DNA of 64,000 nt from Trichinella spiralis (lineage: Eukaryota > Nematoda > Enoplea > Trichinellida > Trichinellidae): contig CM012953.1 of assembly GCA_000181795.3 (NCBI GenBank), positions 8,468,431 to 8,532,430 of the forward strand, in the 5' to 3' direction. Shown in pieces: positions 33,961 through 44,224 of this stretch (its first letter is position 1; the number at the start of each line of letters is the position of its first letter). Position numbers and translations under genes: made by a program. The notes under the pieces were generated by a model, which made no database searches, had not been told where the DNA came from, and worked only from the letters and a program-made list of their open reading frames with translations.

Positions 33961-36900
33961 CACAAGGCCGTCGTCGTTTCCTTTGCCAAATATTGACTAA
34001 ACAACCAAATTGAAAATGATACTGGAATTTTTAACACCGTTTCAAAAATGCTAAAAATCATTTATAACTAAATACATTAACTAGCATTCCAACTGTGATC
34101 GCATACAATTCATTTTCATTTTAAAACTTGTCATTAAAATGTCACTGTGTATTCAGAATTATCTTCCACACAAAATAACAATAGAAAATTGAACTTTTGA
34201 ACAATGCCTACTATCATTTCTGATATAGAAGAAAAATTAATAATAAGATTACTACAAATATACAGCCATTCAACAATCACAATAAATTCCATTGCTAAAT
34301 GAAAAACTGTAAATCACAATGACATTTTAAAAATTACATCAGAACAAAATTCATACCGACATGATTGAAAATGGAAGCATATTCGCTGAACCTTCTTCAA
34401 TATATCCTCCTTCTTACGTCGTTAACACATAATATGACCATGCGGCATGATAACTATTTTCAAAAATAACACTAATACAGTTTGTAAAAACATCCACTGC
34501 ATTAACGTCTCAAGCGAACAAAAGAAAATATATGTATAAATATAAATGCATATAAATATATTATTTATTTCTTTATTTATTTATAAAAGAACTAAATGTA
34601 ACTAAATTACCACAATTACCATTTACGATTACATTTTAATTTATAAAACATTTATTTATCGTTTAATTATTATTTAATCAACTGTCAAAAAATATAAAAA
34701 GGATGATCAAATATCTAATATTATCAGACTGAAGACAGTTTAAACAAGTAAACAAACAATTAAATGCTGAAAAAATTAAATCAGTAATAAAAATTCAATC
34801 AAAATGCATTACTAATAACAGTCCTCCTCCTTAATCATATTTATGTTGATCGATCGTCACTTTCAAACACTAACAATTATCGCCTAACAGCTGCCTACAT
34901 CTGAAGCATTTGAAGCATGCATACATAGTACGTTGCGGATAACTTTCTATGTATTCAAGTGCAAACGGAAATTCTCTGTAAACTGTGAAAAATAAAATTT
35001 ATCTGTTTATAACTTCTTAAGTAAATTTCATAAATATATATATATGTAAAAAAGCAGCTTCATATTTCAAATGCACAAATATTGAAATCTATAATAATAT
35101 TACTCAAAAAGCAACAACAGCTAAATTCTTAATCACAAGAAAACGGCTGCTCTTTATTTTGCTGCTAGCGTTATTTCTATTTTAGTATGATAGTAACAAT
35201 ATTTAAAAAGTGAAATAAAAACAATAGCGTTGGTAAAAACTTAATTTTCGATAACAGACACGCCCATCATAACAGTTATAATACAAGTCAAAGCAGAATA
35301 TAAAGAAAATGAGAAAACAAAAGCATGCAATGAATTTAATAAACGGCTTTGGAAGTTTTAGATTTATTGCCAGTTAAATTTACAACTAATTCAGAAAAAG
35401 CTAAACAACATCGTGTGCTGCTGAAATGCTATGCAATTTCCAACTTTTATGCATATTAATATGAAAATGAACAATCATAAAAATACTGGTTTTGAAAATA
35501 TTTATGTGCATTAAAAAAAACTTAACCATATTAAAAATATTAATCAAGAAGCATAAATTAGCTCAAGTATAGAAACTTAAAATGTGCAATTTGAAAAACT
35601 GTGAAAACAGGAGGATTTTTCTGCAATTAACCATAATAATACGTAATTATGCTGTATGTATGCAAACAATGTTAAATACTAAATAAAATGAGTTTAAAAC
35701 AATTTTTCGTTGATAAGATTTTAAATTTACAAATAACATTTGAATATCCTAATAAAACTGCGTCACGCCATGAACCAAAAATTACAAATTTATTTTAACA
35801 GGGATACTATAGTCGTGAAAGAGCAATGGGATTTGCATTGAGCAACATGGTACAAATAAAAATAATTTAAATGTAATGTATTTTCAAAAAATAAAAAGCT
35901 ACCTTACCTGGAGTCAAAAAAGTAATGCTTAACGCTGGTTTCAGAATATTTTATAGTAAGATACAAGAAATATTATGATAAATGAAAATCATGTTCTCAT
36001 GATTTTAATTTAATTTTATTTCAAGCTTGCACATTTTGACAGCCTATATAAGCAGAAGCTTACTTTAATCGTGCATATTTCAAATAGTAAATAATTAAAA
36101 TAATTAAATAACAGAATTTTTTTGCATTAAAGACAAATGTAGAATATTTTAAGAAAAGATGTGTTGATTGTTCGCTTTTTTGATTTTACATTTTACAGCC
36201 ACTTACGATGGGGAATTAAGGCATTATTTAAAAACAAAAATTAAATGAACAAAATAAAATATAATAAATTTATAATATTTTTTCCAGTTTTTAAAATAAA
36301 AAAATATTTGACAAAAACAGTAGCTAGCTAGATTTGAACTTAATTGAAACGAGACAAGATACTGTACAAAAAAGGTATTGATGATGTGTTGTGGCCGGTG
36401 TGCGTGTGTGACATCCAGTGAACAGTTTCGACCGTGTATGTTAATATTGATTTACATTTGTGCTAGTTATTTTTAATTGTAGTGCTCATATTATTATCTT
36501 GTTTATCGAGTAAATTGTGTGTGTGTGTGTTTTACTTGTGCCGTTGATTGATGAACCGGTCATGTTGCGAAGTACGCTTGCACGGATATCAAGCCAAATC
36601 AAACCAGATTTAATTTATTGCTCCAGCAAATTTACAGTCCACTTAATACTATTTTATATGTTTCGTTGCAGTTTGTTAACTGTTGTGGTTGTTTCCTAGC
36701 GTATTATTATTATTATTATTTAACTGAATGCATGGTGAAAATTCAAAATTTTATGCAAATTCATCACTTCTGTTTATTATTCTGTTGTTTGTTATTTGAT
36801 TTCTCTTATTCCTGAACAAAATATCAGATTTCTAAATATTGTTTGATTTATTTTGAGAAAAAACTGTTTTCTGGAATAATGAGATGAATAAAAAAAATGA

Positions 36901-38049
36901 AGAATAGTTACGATTGTATAATGATAATTAAATTTAAAAGAATTAAATGACTCAGTAATTTTATGTAAAATCAATTTCAGCAATACATGGAAACATTTAA
37001 TTTTGTTAAGTTTGCAAATTTTGCACGTATTCAAAATTTATATACCTTCGATTTGAAAGTTCAATACAACTGCTGATCACTCGGCTGCTGTGGTTTAGCA
37101 GAAAATTTTCATCAAACTTTAAAGGATTTCAACTATACAAAATGGGTAGCAGATACTGTTGGTGGGCTAGGACCGATACTGAATTCCAGTGCAGGCAGAA
37201 AAGCGGCGACCGGCGATGTTTTTCTTTTCTTCTTGAATTCTACATCTCTGTTGTACTAAACATTTAAGCTGACAAACTTTTCTTGAATTATTTTGTATCA
37301 TCCCTGTGAAGAGATGTTCAAGAAATTATGAATATTTCACTTCCTCCTGGAATTTAACCACCAGATCTTTTCCAGATTGTTTAAGTTTCAAAGGCATTGC
37401 TATAAAACAGCAATATTTTTGCCCGTACGCAAACAACATATTGCTGATAGCAGTTTTTCTCTTATGAATGCATGAATACTAGTGAAGCAGGATTTTTAAT
37501 GAAGTGCTCAAGTACTGTAAAGTTCTGTCCGCCAGAAATTTGTTTTTACATAGTAGACATCCAAATTCAGTTTATGCACTTTGATGTAGCATGAAGTATT
37601 ATTCAGAAATTACAAATTTCTGGAGAAATTTTAATTAATCCCAGGGGCTGATATCCATGAAATGTTTATGCTATCGTGTTATTTCATAGCCAGAAACAGT
37701 CAGTTGTTTCGCCTTCAAGCTAGTTGCGTATTTTTAGTGGGAAAGCACATAGGCTGTTGATCAACACCAGTAGTATGACACAGAAGCAGGTTACTGAGGT
37801 GCCTGAGTTTCGTCCAAGTGCTTTCGCATCAAGAAAATGTTGAAATTTGAGTAGCTATTCTGAACCACTGTCTGAGCACTCGCCAAATTGCATCGCTTTA
37901 TACAGTTTGTAAAATTAGTTCTTTCAGTATCTGTACAATTGCTGAGTGGTTTTTCAATATTGTGGATAACCCTTCAATTACAAAGGTGGGCCGACCATAT
38001 GACCATACAGTTTTAAAGTAATCTTCCAAACGCTTTCATCTGGAAAATA
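33961..38049. other. AT-rich region upstream of PKA-R
   Basis: Contains the presumed distal PKA-R promoter, the LIM-like segment at 34867-34980, and a plus-strand frame at 36562-36699 starting MLRSTLARISSQ, which resembles a mitochondrial presequence but has no visible continuation. From about 37040 the composition becomes less AT-rich, as in decayed mobile DNA, but no family was recognised before 38050. Confidence 0.4.
34867..34980 (-). other. Possible exon with a LIM-like CxxCxxC segment
   Basis: After the acceptor tttttcacag an open frame reads YREFPFALEY ... YACFKCFRCRQLLGDN, and a gttagt donor precedes the stop. ACFKCFRC resembles the hinge of a LIM domain (CFKCxxC), but the first zinc-binding half and the rest were not found nearby. 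It may be an exon of an unrecognised minus-strand gene, a gene relic, or chance. Confidence 0.2.
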
Positions 38050-38202
38050 CAGGCATACCCCGCTTAGCGCTGTTTTGCTACATCACTGAAACGATTTTAT
38101 TATATCATGTTTATTGAGTTATTTCATTCATTCTATCAATCTTTTATAGTAACTGGTTTGGATTCTGTTACTTTTTCATATATTTGATCATATATTTTTG
38201 AT

Positions 38203-38563
38203 ATGTTCTGTTCAATATTTCACAACGACGGCCTTAGCAATGATGATTTGAAACAACTAGCAGAGCTGCGCACTGATAATAAACCAACAGTCATTGATTC
38301 AAAAGAGGATATATCTTTGAGAACTGTAACAGCCGAATTCCCCAAGAACAGCATCACCAACATTACACAAACCATGGGCCTGTTCATAGAACAGGATACT
38401 GTTGATGAGTTCCAAAGCTAGACGGGATGTTCTTGAAATGATATCTTGTTATCAAGAAATTCGACATGAGAGAAAACATAGGAAGCGACAGTTAACGCTT
38501 GATAGTTTCATCACCAAGAAATCTAAAGTTGAGGAATCAAAGACTGGTCTGGGATCACAGTGA
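38203..38563 (+). pseudogene. Tigger/pogo transposase C-terminal remnant
   Basis: Two overlapping frames (38203-38421 and about 38418-38563) cover the C-terminal tail. The first reads SNDDLKQLAEL, then MGLFIEQDTVDEF. The second reads VLEMISCYQEIRHERKH then RKRQLTLDSFITKK and stops. This matches the Tigger tail with its QTTLDSFF-like PCNA-binding motif (here QLTLDSFI). A frameshift near 38418 and the missing catalytic domain make it non-functional. Confidence 0.75.
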
Positions 38564-38604
38564 TAAATACGAACAGTAAAGTGTGTAAACATTTTTTATA
38601 AATA

Positions 38605-39309
38605 CAGTGGGCCCTCAACATTTACGGGTTCAACATTCAAGGAATTCAAAGCCGTCAAAAAGATAGATCCTATTTTTAGACCTTACTGTGCATGTATGCT
38701 GTGGATCTGCAGGTTCAGTGCAAGGTTGTCTCCGCTTATGTGGTTCCACACTATGACAGCAGTGATAACAACTTAACCAAACTGGGAGGCTAAATAATTT
38801 CTACTAATGCTAAGATGAAGAAGATAACATTAGGATGAAGGGAAAGGAGGTGCTGCGAACAGGAAGTTGGCTTACTGCAGCACCGGTCCCGCGATTCCAG
38901 ACGCTTGCTCCAGACTAGTCAACTAGTCCAGACATGTCTGGAAGTGCAGAATTTCCGCTTTCATGCTAGCACAGCCCAATACTGCGTGAGAAGAACGCAA
39001 AATCATGAAGCTACTATAGTCACAATGTTTTTTGATAGCAGTGTTTTTTAAGAAAGATACACCGGGCAGTCCATCCACTTCCGGCAATGATTTTGACTGT
39101 TGAACCCTTAATCAAAAGAATAAAAAAAATAAATACATGATAAATATTTAACATGCAAATCAGTAGACGGCCCGTGATATTTCTTGCAGCTTTTAGACAA
39201 TTGCATAGACATCGGCGGGGTGTGTGAATAGAAGTGGTAAGTATTCGCGGAAATTGGACATTCGCAGTTCCGCTGGAACGCACATATGGCGGATGTTGAG
39301 GGCAGACTG
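38605..39309. mobile_element. Tigger-like non-autonomous element nested in the outer Tigger
   Basis: The ends are CAGTGGGCCCTCAACAT and, on the minus strand, CAGTCTGCCCTCAACAT: a 17-bp inverted repeat with two mismatches. TA lies directly outside both ends (38603-38604, 39310-39311). The TIR resembles MER2/Tigger2-type ends (CAGT..GCCCTC). It is 705 bp long without a transposase frame, so it must have been mobilised by another element. It sits inside the outer element and is therefore younger. Confidence 0.8.
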
Positions 39310-39436
39310 TATTGCAAATAAAATTTTTGTATATATTCTGACTTGTTAGAAGCGATGTACTATAAACACATGCTATAACGACTCCGTACAGCGCTGTTTT
39401 GCTTAACGCTCGTTTTTCGGGAATGGGGTATGCCTA

Positions 39437-42256
39437 TATTTCCATTTAATATTAGAAAATTTCAAATTGGCATAACTGAAGTCAACGATTGCTGATCCAG
39501 GCTGAGCTTCTCTGAAGTTAACGGCAGCAACATCATTGCTGCGATACACTTTATGACTCCTTGGCTACAGTCTTCCTAGAATTCATGAAATGCTTCTAGT
39601 GTTTTTACTGTGGCTATAATCTCGAAGCGTCAAAGTTAGAAGCTACATCTTATTGTCTTATCTTATCTAAGAAACCCTTTCCTTGCCATTTATAACATTG
39701 ACAATACGTATCAAATGACATCTACTTCAGTGATATCTGCGTAGAATTGTTGAATACTTTTGAAACAGTACCTCAGATCTGCATTTTCTAGAAGTTATTT
39801 TTCATTAGTTCTGTTTGCTGCTTCTTATTTTGACAACTAAACAAATCATCAGTATTAATGCAGAGACAGTTATCTTTCCATAGATAGTTTGAATTTTGGT
39901 CAGTGCACAAAATTTATAAATTTTGAATTAGGCCTTTCAAAAGAGCAAAAAACAAGCTACTTGAAATTGTTTTTCAAAACTTTTGAAAAGCGTTTTTGAA
40001 AAACTTCAAAACAACGAGACCAGATGTTAGAACTTCTCATGATATTCACGATCTGACAGCTGAAAAATTATTTTATAATCTGCTAATTGGCTAGAACTGC
40101 ACTCCATATGGTGACTACTCAAGCGTATTAACATAAATCGCGTAAGCGTTAAGCTTTAGGCTAATAATGAAAGTAAATAGATAGCTAGTAAGTAGCATAT
40201 TAGCAGGAAAACGGCCTCTTTCAGTTTTACTTTTGAAAACAGCCCTGCTAAATAAACAGCTATTAATTTTGAATGAGATACGATTCTAAAAGATCCATTT
40301 CAATTAATAAAATGAATTGAAAGTAATTAAATTGCTTTCCAGCAACAACAATAAGCTTTCGGTTAGAATTTTTCGTATGAACATTTCTGTTGCACATCGC
40401 AAGTGCATCGAATCCACGGAAAGGAATTTCCTTCAACATTATCATGCCATGCCATTTATTCTGTCTACGACTATACTTTTTTATGCAAAATTGTGCATTT
40501 GACATGCCACATTTTAGCAATTATCATCTTAAGCAGAGGAGCATCTGTTAGCTATCTTTTTATTTTTATCATAAGGAAATAAACCTGTAGCAGCAATATC
40601 ACTATAGATGGTTTTCTTCTTATGTTCTGATATACAAAGAAAAAAATATATATGTATTATAAACAAAATTTAAGCTTCAGAAAACGTTAACAAATTAGCA
40701 AAGCTTTATTTTTGCTGCTTGGTTGAAATAGGTGACAATTTTTCTTATCGCTTTGTTTGTGTTATCAAAAGAATAAGTACAAATAAATTCAGTTGCTTTT
40801 GTTTTGTCTTTGAATTAACTGAATGCAGACTGCTGATTATGCATGCAAATATTTCTTGAAATGAATTGTATGTACAATATCATTCTCGGTTCTGTAAAAT
40901 AAACTTTACAAGGCCACCTTTTACACTAATTCAATAATAAAAGATGTTAGTTTCAATAACTTAGCATTGTAAATTTCAACTAGATTATTATTATTTAAAA
41001 TTTCATAAGTATATTAAAATGAAGAATGTATGAGTAATTAAGATATTGATTTTTACACTATGTAAATGGTTAACTCAATTTATATAAAAAAGTTTTAAAA
41101 AGCATTAAAATATAAACAATAATGTTTAATATTATTAGTCCATCTAAAGTATGGATGAATTTTTTAATAATGTTGGAGGTGGACATAAAAGTATGGTTTT
41201 GCATTGCATTGCAAAAAAGATAGAATAAATTTCATTGCGTATGCGTTTAAATTTTTTGAACTATGGGAAAGCATGGTGCAGCACAAATTCGGGTTTCGTA
41301 GTTCAGTTTCAAATGTCTGAATCACCACTGAATTTAGTGGATACTGGTACCCCAGTGAAAAATCCAATGCAAATTGCCATTACCAAAAACAACATTGTGT
41401 CAATACCAAGTCAGCATAAAAATATAGGTCATAAGCAGTTGGCCGAAGTTGACGCTGATGTATGAGTAGCAAAAGCTGCAGAATCCGCTAATAAATAGAA
41501 ACCATAATTTTGTTTGTCATCATTTGCAGCCAGTGTTTTTGAATTTTATTAAAAATAATATTTTACATGTGCATCTTTTCATTTCTTTTTATCCGACACT
41601 ATTGTACAACATTCAAATTTATTATTTTCATTAAACTGACGCAGTTTTTAATCAAGCAATGTATTTTAAAGTATTTTTTTTAGCTAACTGAAAGTTCTTC
41701 GGTGTATTTTTTCTACCTTAGATAGTTTAATTTTGCAAACGATGCTTTTTGCTGTTGATATGAATAACAACAAATTTCAAGTTTAGTATCGTTGTTAAGT
41801 AAAGGAAGAAATTTTCATCCTTAGCTAATTAACTTGTCTATAGGTTAAAAGTAAACGACTAATAAAAGCATATTCAAATGATACATTTTTCTAAACGTGT
41901 ACCGTATTGTAATGAACTATAGGAATGATTATATGAATTTGACTTTCGACTTGACAGAAAAAAACATTTTATTTGTACTTTACTGGAAAATTGAATGTTC
42001 TATTATGCAAAGTGATAAATTTTTTCAGGTCTAATTTCAGTAATTTCAAATTTAAATCGGCATTCATGTTCATGGGCTGAAATTTCATTATATTATATTT
42101 TTATTATATATGATATTTGAAATAAACAGATACTGAATATTTTTCAATCGTTTTTTAATTGAAAAATATACATTAAAAATCATCATTATTAGAACTTGAG
42201 AATATTGTTACGGTAATACGGCATTGTTGTGGCCTTTTTCCGTCGGAGTCGTGAGC
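39437..42256. other. Spacer before the peroxiredoxin gene
   Basis: 39440-39720 is less AT-rich and may be further decayed mobile DNA. 40000-42100 is AT-rich with one short candidate frame at 41313-41465. No TATA box or other peroxiredoxin promoter element was recognised. Confidence 0.4.
41313..41465 (+). CDS. Short candidate ORF or first exon
   Basis: ATG then 50 codons (MSESPLNLVDTGTPVK to HKQLAEVDADV) to TGA. The composition looks protein-like, and a donor (gat|gtatga) lies just before the stop. Upstream, acceptor-like sites (tttcgtag, tagttcag) would also allow an internal exon. No family recognised and no partner exon found. Confidence 0.25.
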   Translation: MSESPLNLVDTGTPVKNPMQIAITKNNIVSIPSQHKNIGHKQLAEVDADV

Positions 42257-42850
42257 ATGAACCGCCAACTTCGCGTTGGTAAACCAGCGCCTTTTTTCGG
42301 AGCAACCGCTGTATTCCAGGGGAGTTCGACATATGTCCGCTTGAGCGATTTCAGGGGTCGTTATTTGGTATTGTTTTTTTATCCACGAGATTTCACTCAA
42401 GTCTGCCCGACGGAAATAATTGCTCTCAGTGATCGCGTTGAAGATTTCAAGAAGCTCGACTGTGACGTGCTGGCTTGTTCCACGGACAGCGAGTTTTCTC
42501 ATATAGCTTGGATGAGAGTACCAAGAAGATGCGGAGGCTTGGGTGAAATGAATATACCAATACTGGCAGATCCAGCTCACCAGATAGCAAAGGACTACAA
42601 CGTCTATGACCCCGACCGTGGACTTGCTTTGCGTGGCGTATTCATTATTGACCGCAGTAGCATCTTGCGCCAGATCATCATCAACGACTTGCAAGTTGGA
42701 AGGAACGTCGATGAGGTGCTGCGTCTCGTCCAAGCATATCGGCATACGGATGACTATGGAGAAATGTGCCCTGCAAATTGGAAACCAGGCTCTTTGACCA
42801 TAGATCCGCATCCGGATCAGTGTGTTGAATATTTCTCTAAAACAGGCTGA
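42257..42850 (+). CDS. Typical 2-Cys peroxiredoxin, intronless
   Basis: One exon of 197 residues from [10 protein letters not shown]. It reduces hydrogen peroxide and organic peroxides with a thioredoxin-linked cycle. The peroxidatic Cys50 lies in DFTQVCPTE, where the family nearly always has Phe for the Gln. The resolving Cys171 lies in [16 protein letters not shown] and a C-terminal YF are both present, marking a hyperoxidation-sensitive enzyme. An extra Cys92 sits directly before GGLG (RRCGGLG; normally Lys/Arg-Gln). No signal or mitochondrial peptide is visible, so it is probably cytosolic. An in-frame stop lies upstream of the ATG. With no introns and no visible poly(A) tract it may be an old retrogene or a native one-exon gene. 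Confidence 0.93.
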   Translation: MNRQLRVGKPAPFFGATAVFQGSSTYVRLSDFRGRYLVLFFYPRDFTQVCPTEIIALSDRVEDFKKLDCDVLACSTDSEFSHIAWMRVPRRCGGLGEMNIPILADPAHQIAKDYNVYDPDRGLALRGVFIIDRSSILRQIIINDLQVGRNVDEVLRLVQAYRHTDDYGEMCPANWKPGSLTIDPHPDQCVEYFSKTG

Positions 42851-43073
42851 TTGTTGACCTCTGTTGTTGCACTGCTTTCTTCTCCCTCAGGCCACAGTAT
42901 TCCTTACCAATTCATTTGTCTTTTCTATTTTATCTGAACTTTTACTCATATTGTTTTACTGATATGTTATTTTGTTTTGTCAAATCACTGTTTTATTCAA
43001 ATTATTTTTGCAAAATTTGTGAAAAACATTTTCTAAATAACTGAATTGAATAATGATTTGCGAATTGTTAAAT

Positions 43074-43079
43074 AATAAA
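43074..43079 (+). terminator. Polyadenylation signal of the peroxiredoxin gene
   Basis: AATAAA 224 bp past the stop codon, at the end of a T-rich 3' UTR. Confidence 0.6.
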
Positions 43080-43099
43080 ACTTTGATATAATAATTTGT

Positions 43100-44224
43100 G
43101 TATGAAGCTTTCTTTATTCATATTTTCACAATTTGCGTAATGAACATTTTATAATTTAAACAGCTTCAAGCAAAATATTATACAAATATTAATCCAAGTT
43201 CATGCATATGTGTAACAATTATTTCATGATTTAATACAATTTTATTTATACTGCATAATAAAAAAAATTTTTTGGTTTCAAATATGAAGGAAGCATTATG
43301 AAAATCTGTCATTGTAAATATGACGTGTGTCACTCCTGGTTTAATATTATTAAAACTTTTAAAATGTGTAAACTTGGAAAAAAATTTCAAATAAATATGC
43401 TTTTGTAGTTTAGTAGTTGAAAAAAACTGTTATAATGCCAATTTTACAAATCCCATTGCAGAATACTTACTGTGTAACGCACGTATGTACTATGATAAAT
43501 TTATTGATTTAACATGCTATTGTTTACAATTTTTATCAGAAGATAATAATGGCAAAACAATGAAACACACCTGCTGAATAATAATGAAATAAAAACATAT
43601 TTCATGTTTTTTTTTGTTGTATCTGATGGTGCATCCGTAAAACGGACTGACAAATTGAGTGATAAATTCAATCAATAAAACAAGAGCATTAAAAAAAAGC
43701 AAAGTATTCATGAAAAAAGTTGACATATGAGCCATTTGTTCGGCATATGTAGTAAATCAAAGCAAAGTACACCGATATACTTTGACGTGTTAGTAATAGA
43801 ATGAGTGAATTATTCAATTAAAAATTTGAAGCTAAACTGAAATGTATATGAAAAATTATGACAAGATAAATTTTGTCATTCCAAAAATTTTTTCTTTTAA
43901 ACCGCCATAAATTTAATGATAATAAATTAAGTTTTAAACAGTTTAACCTTTCAATATTCGCATTAGAATATAAAAAGTAATATGAATTTCATTTTATCAG
44001 TCAACAATAATTTCTGCACAAAATATAATTTGCGAAGCTAATTGAAGCAGCGTGAAAAGAAAAAGTGAAGAAGAGAAAAAATAATACTTTTTTATAATTG
44101 CAAAAGGCAACTTTTGTATATAATGAATTGTCAACAAAATTGAATTGCCAAAAAGTACATATGGAAAGCATTAAAATGATAATATCAATAATAAATAACA
44201 TGAAATGAATATGCAAAGCATAGT
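43100..44224. other. Spacer between peroxiredoxin and second LRR gene
   Basis: Plain AT-rich DNA between two genes that converge. It should contain the 3' UTR of the LRR gene. Nothing else seen. Confidence 0.4.

Larger units (their letters stand above)
38050..39436 (+). mobile_element. Decayed Tigger/pogo DNA transposon (outer element)
   Basis: The left end CAGGCATACCCC and the right end, which reads TAGGCATACCCC on the minus strand, are inverted repeats bounded by TA on both sides (38048-38049 and 39437-39438), the target duplication of Tc1/mariner-pogo elements. Inside, 38203-38563 encodes the C-terminus of a Tigger/pogo transposase. The rest of the transposase, including the CENP-B-like DNA-binding part and catalytic DDE region, is gone. 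A second element has inserted at 38605-39309. Non-autonomous and old. Confidence 0.8.

Noticed and set aside
37140-37265. 42-codon plus-strand ORF (MGSRYCWW...) and its antisense partner
   Set aside because: Neither frame matches a family; the stretch looks like decayed mobile DNA.
42173-42811. Minus-strand 212-codon frame over the peroxiredoxin
   Set aside because: Antisense shadow; the plus strand carries all peroxiredoxin motifs.
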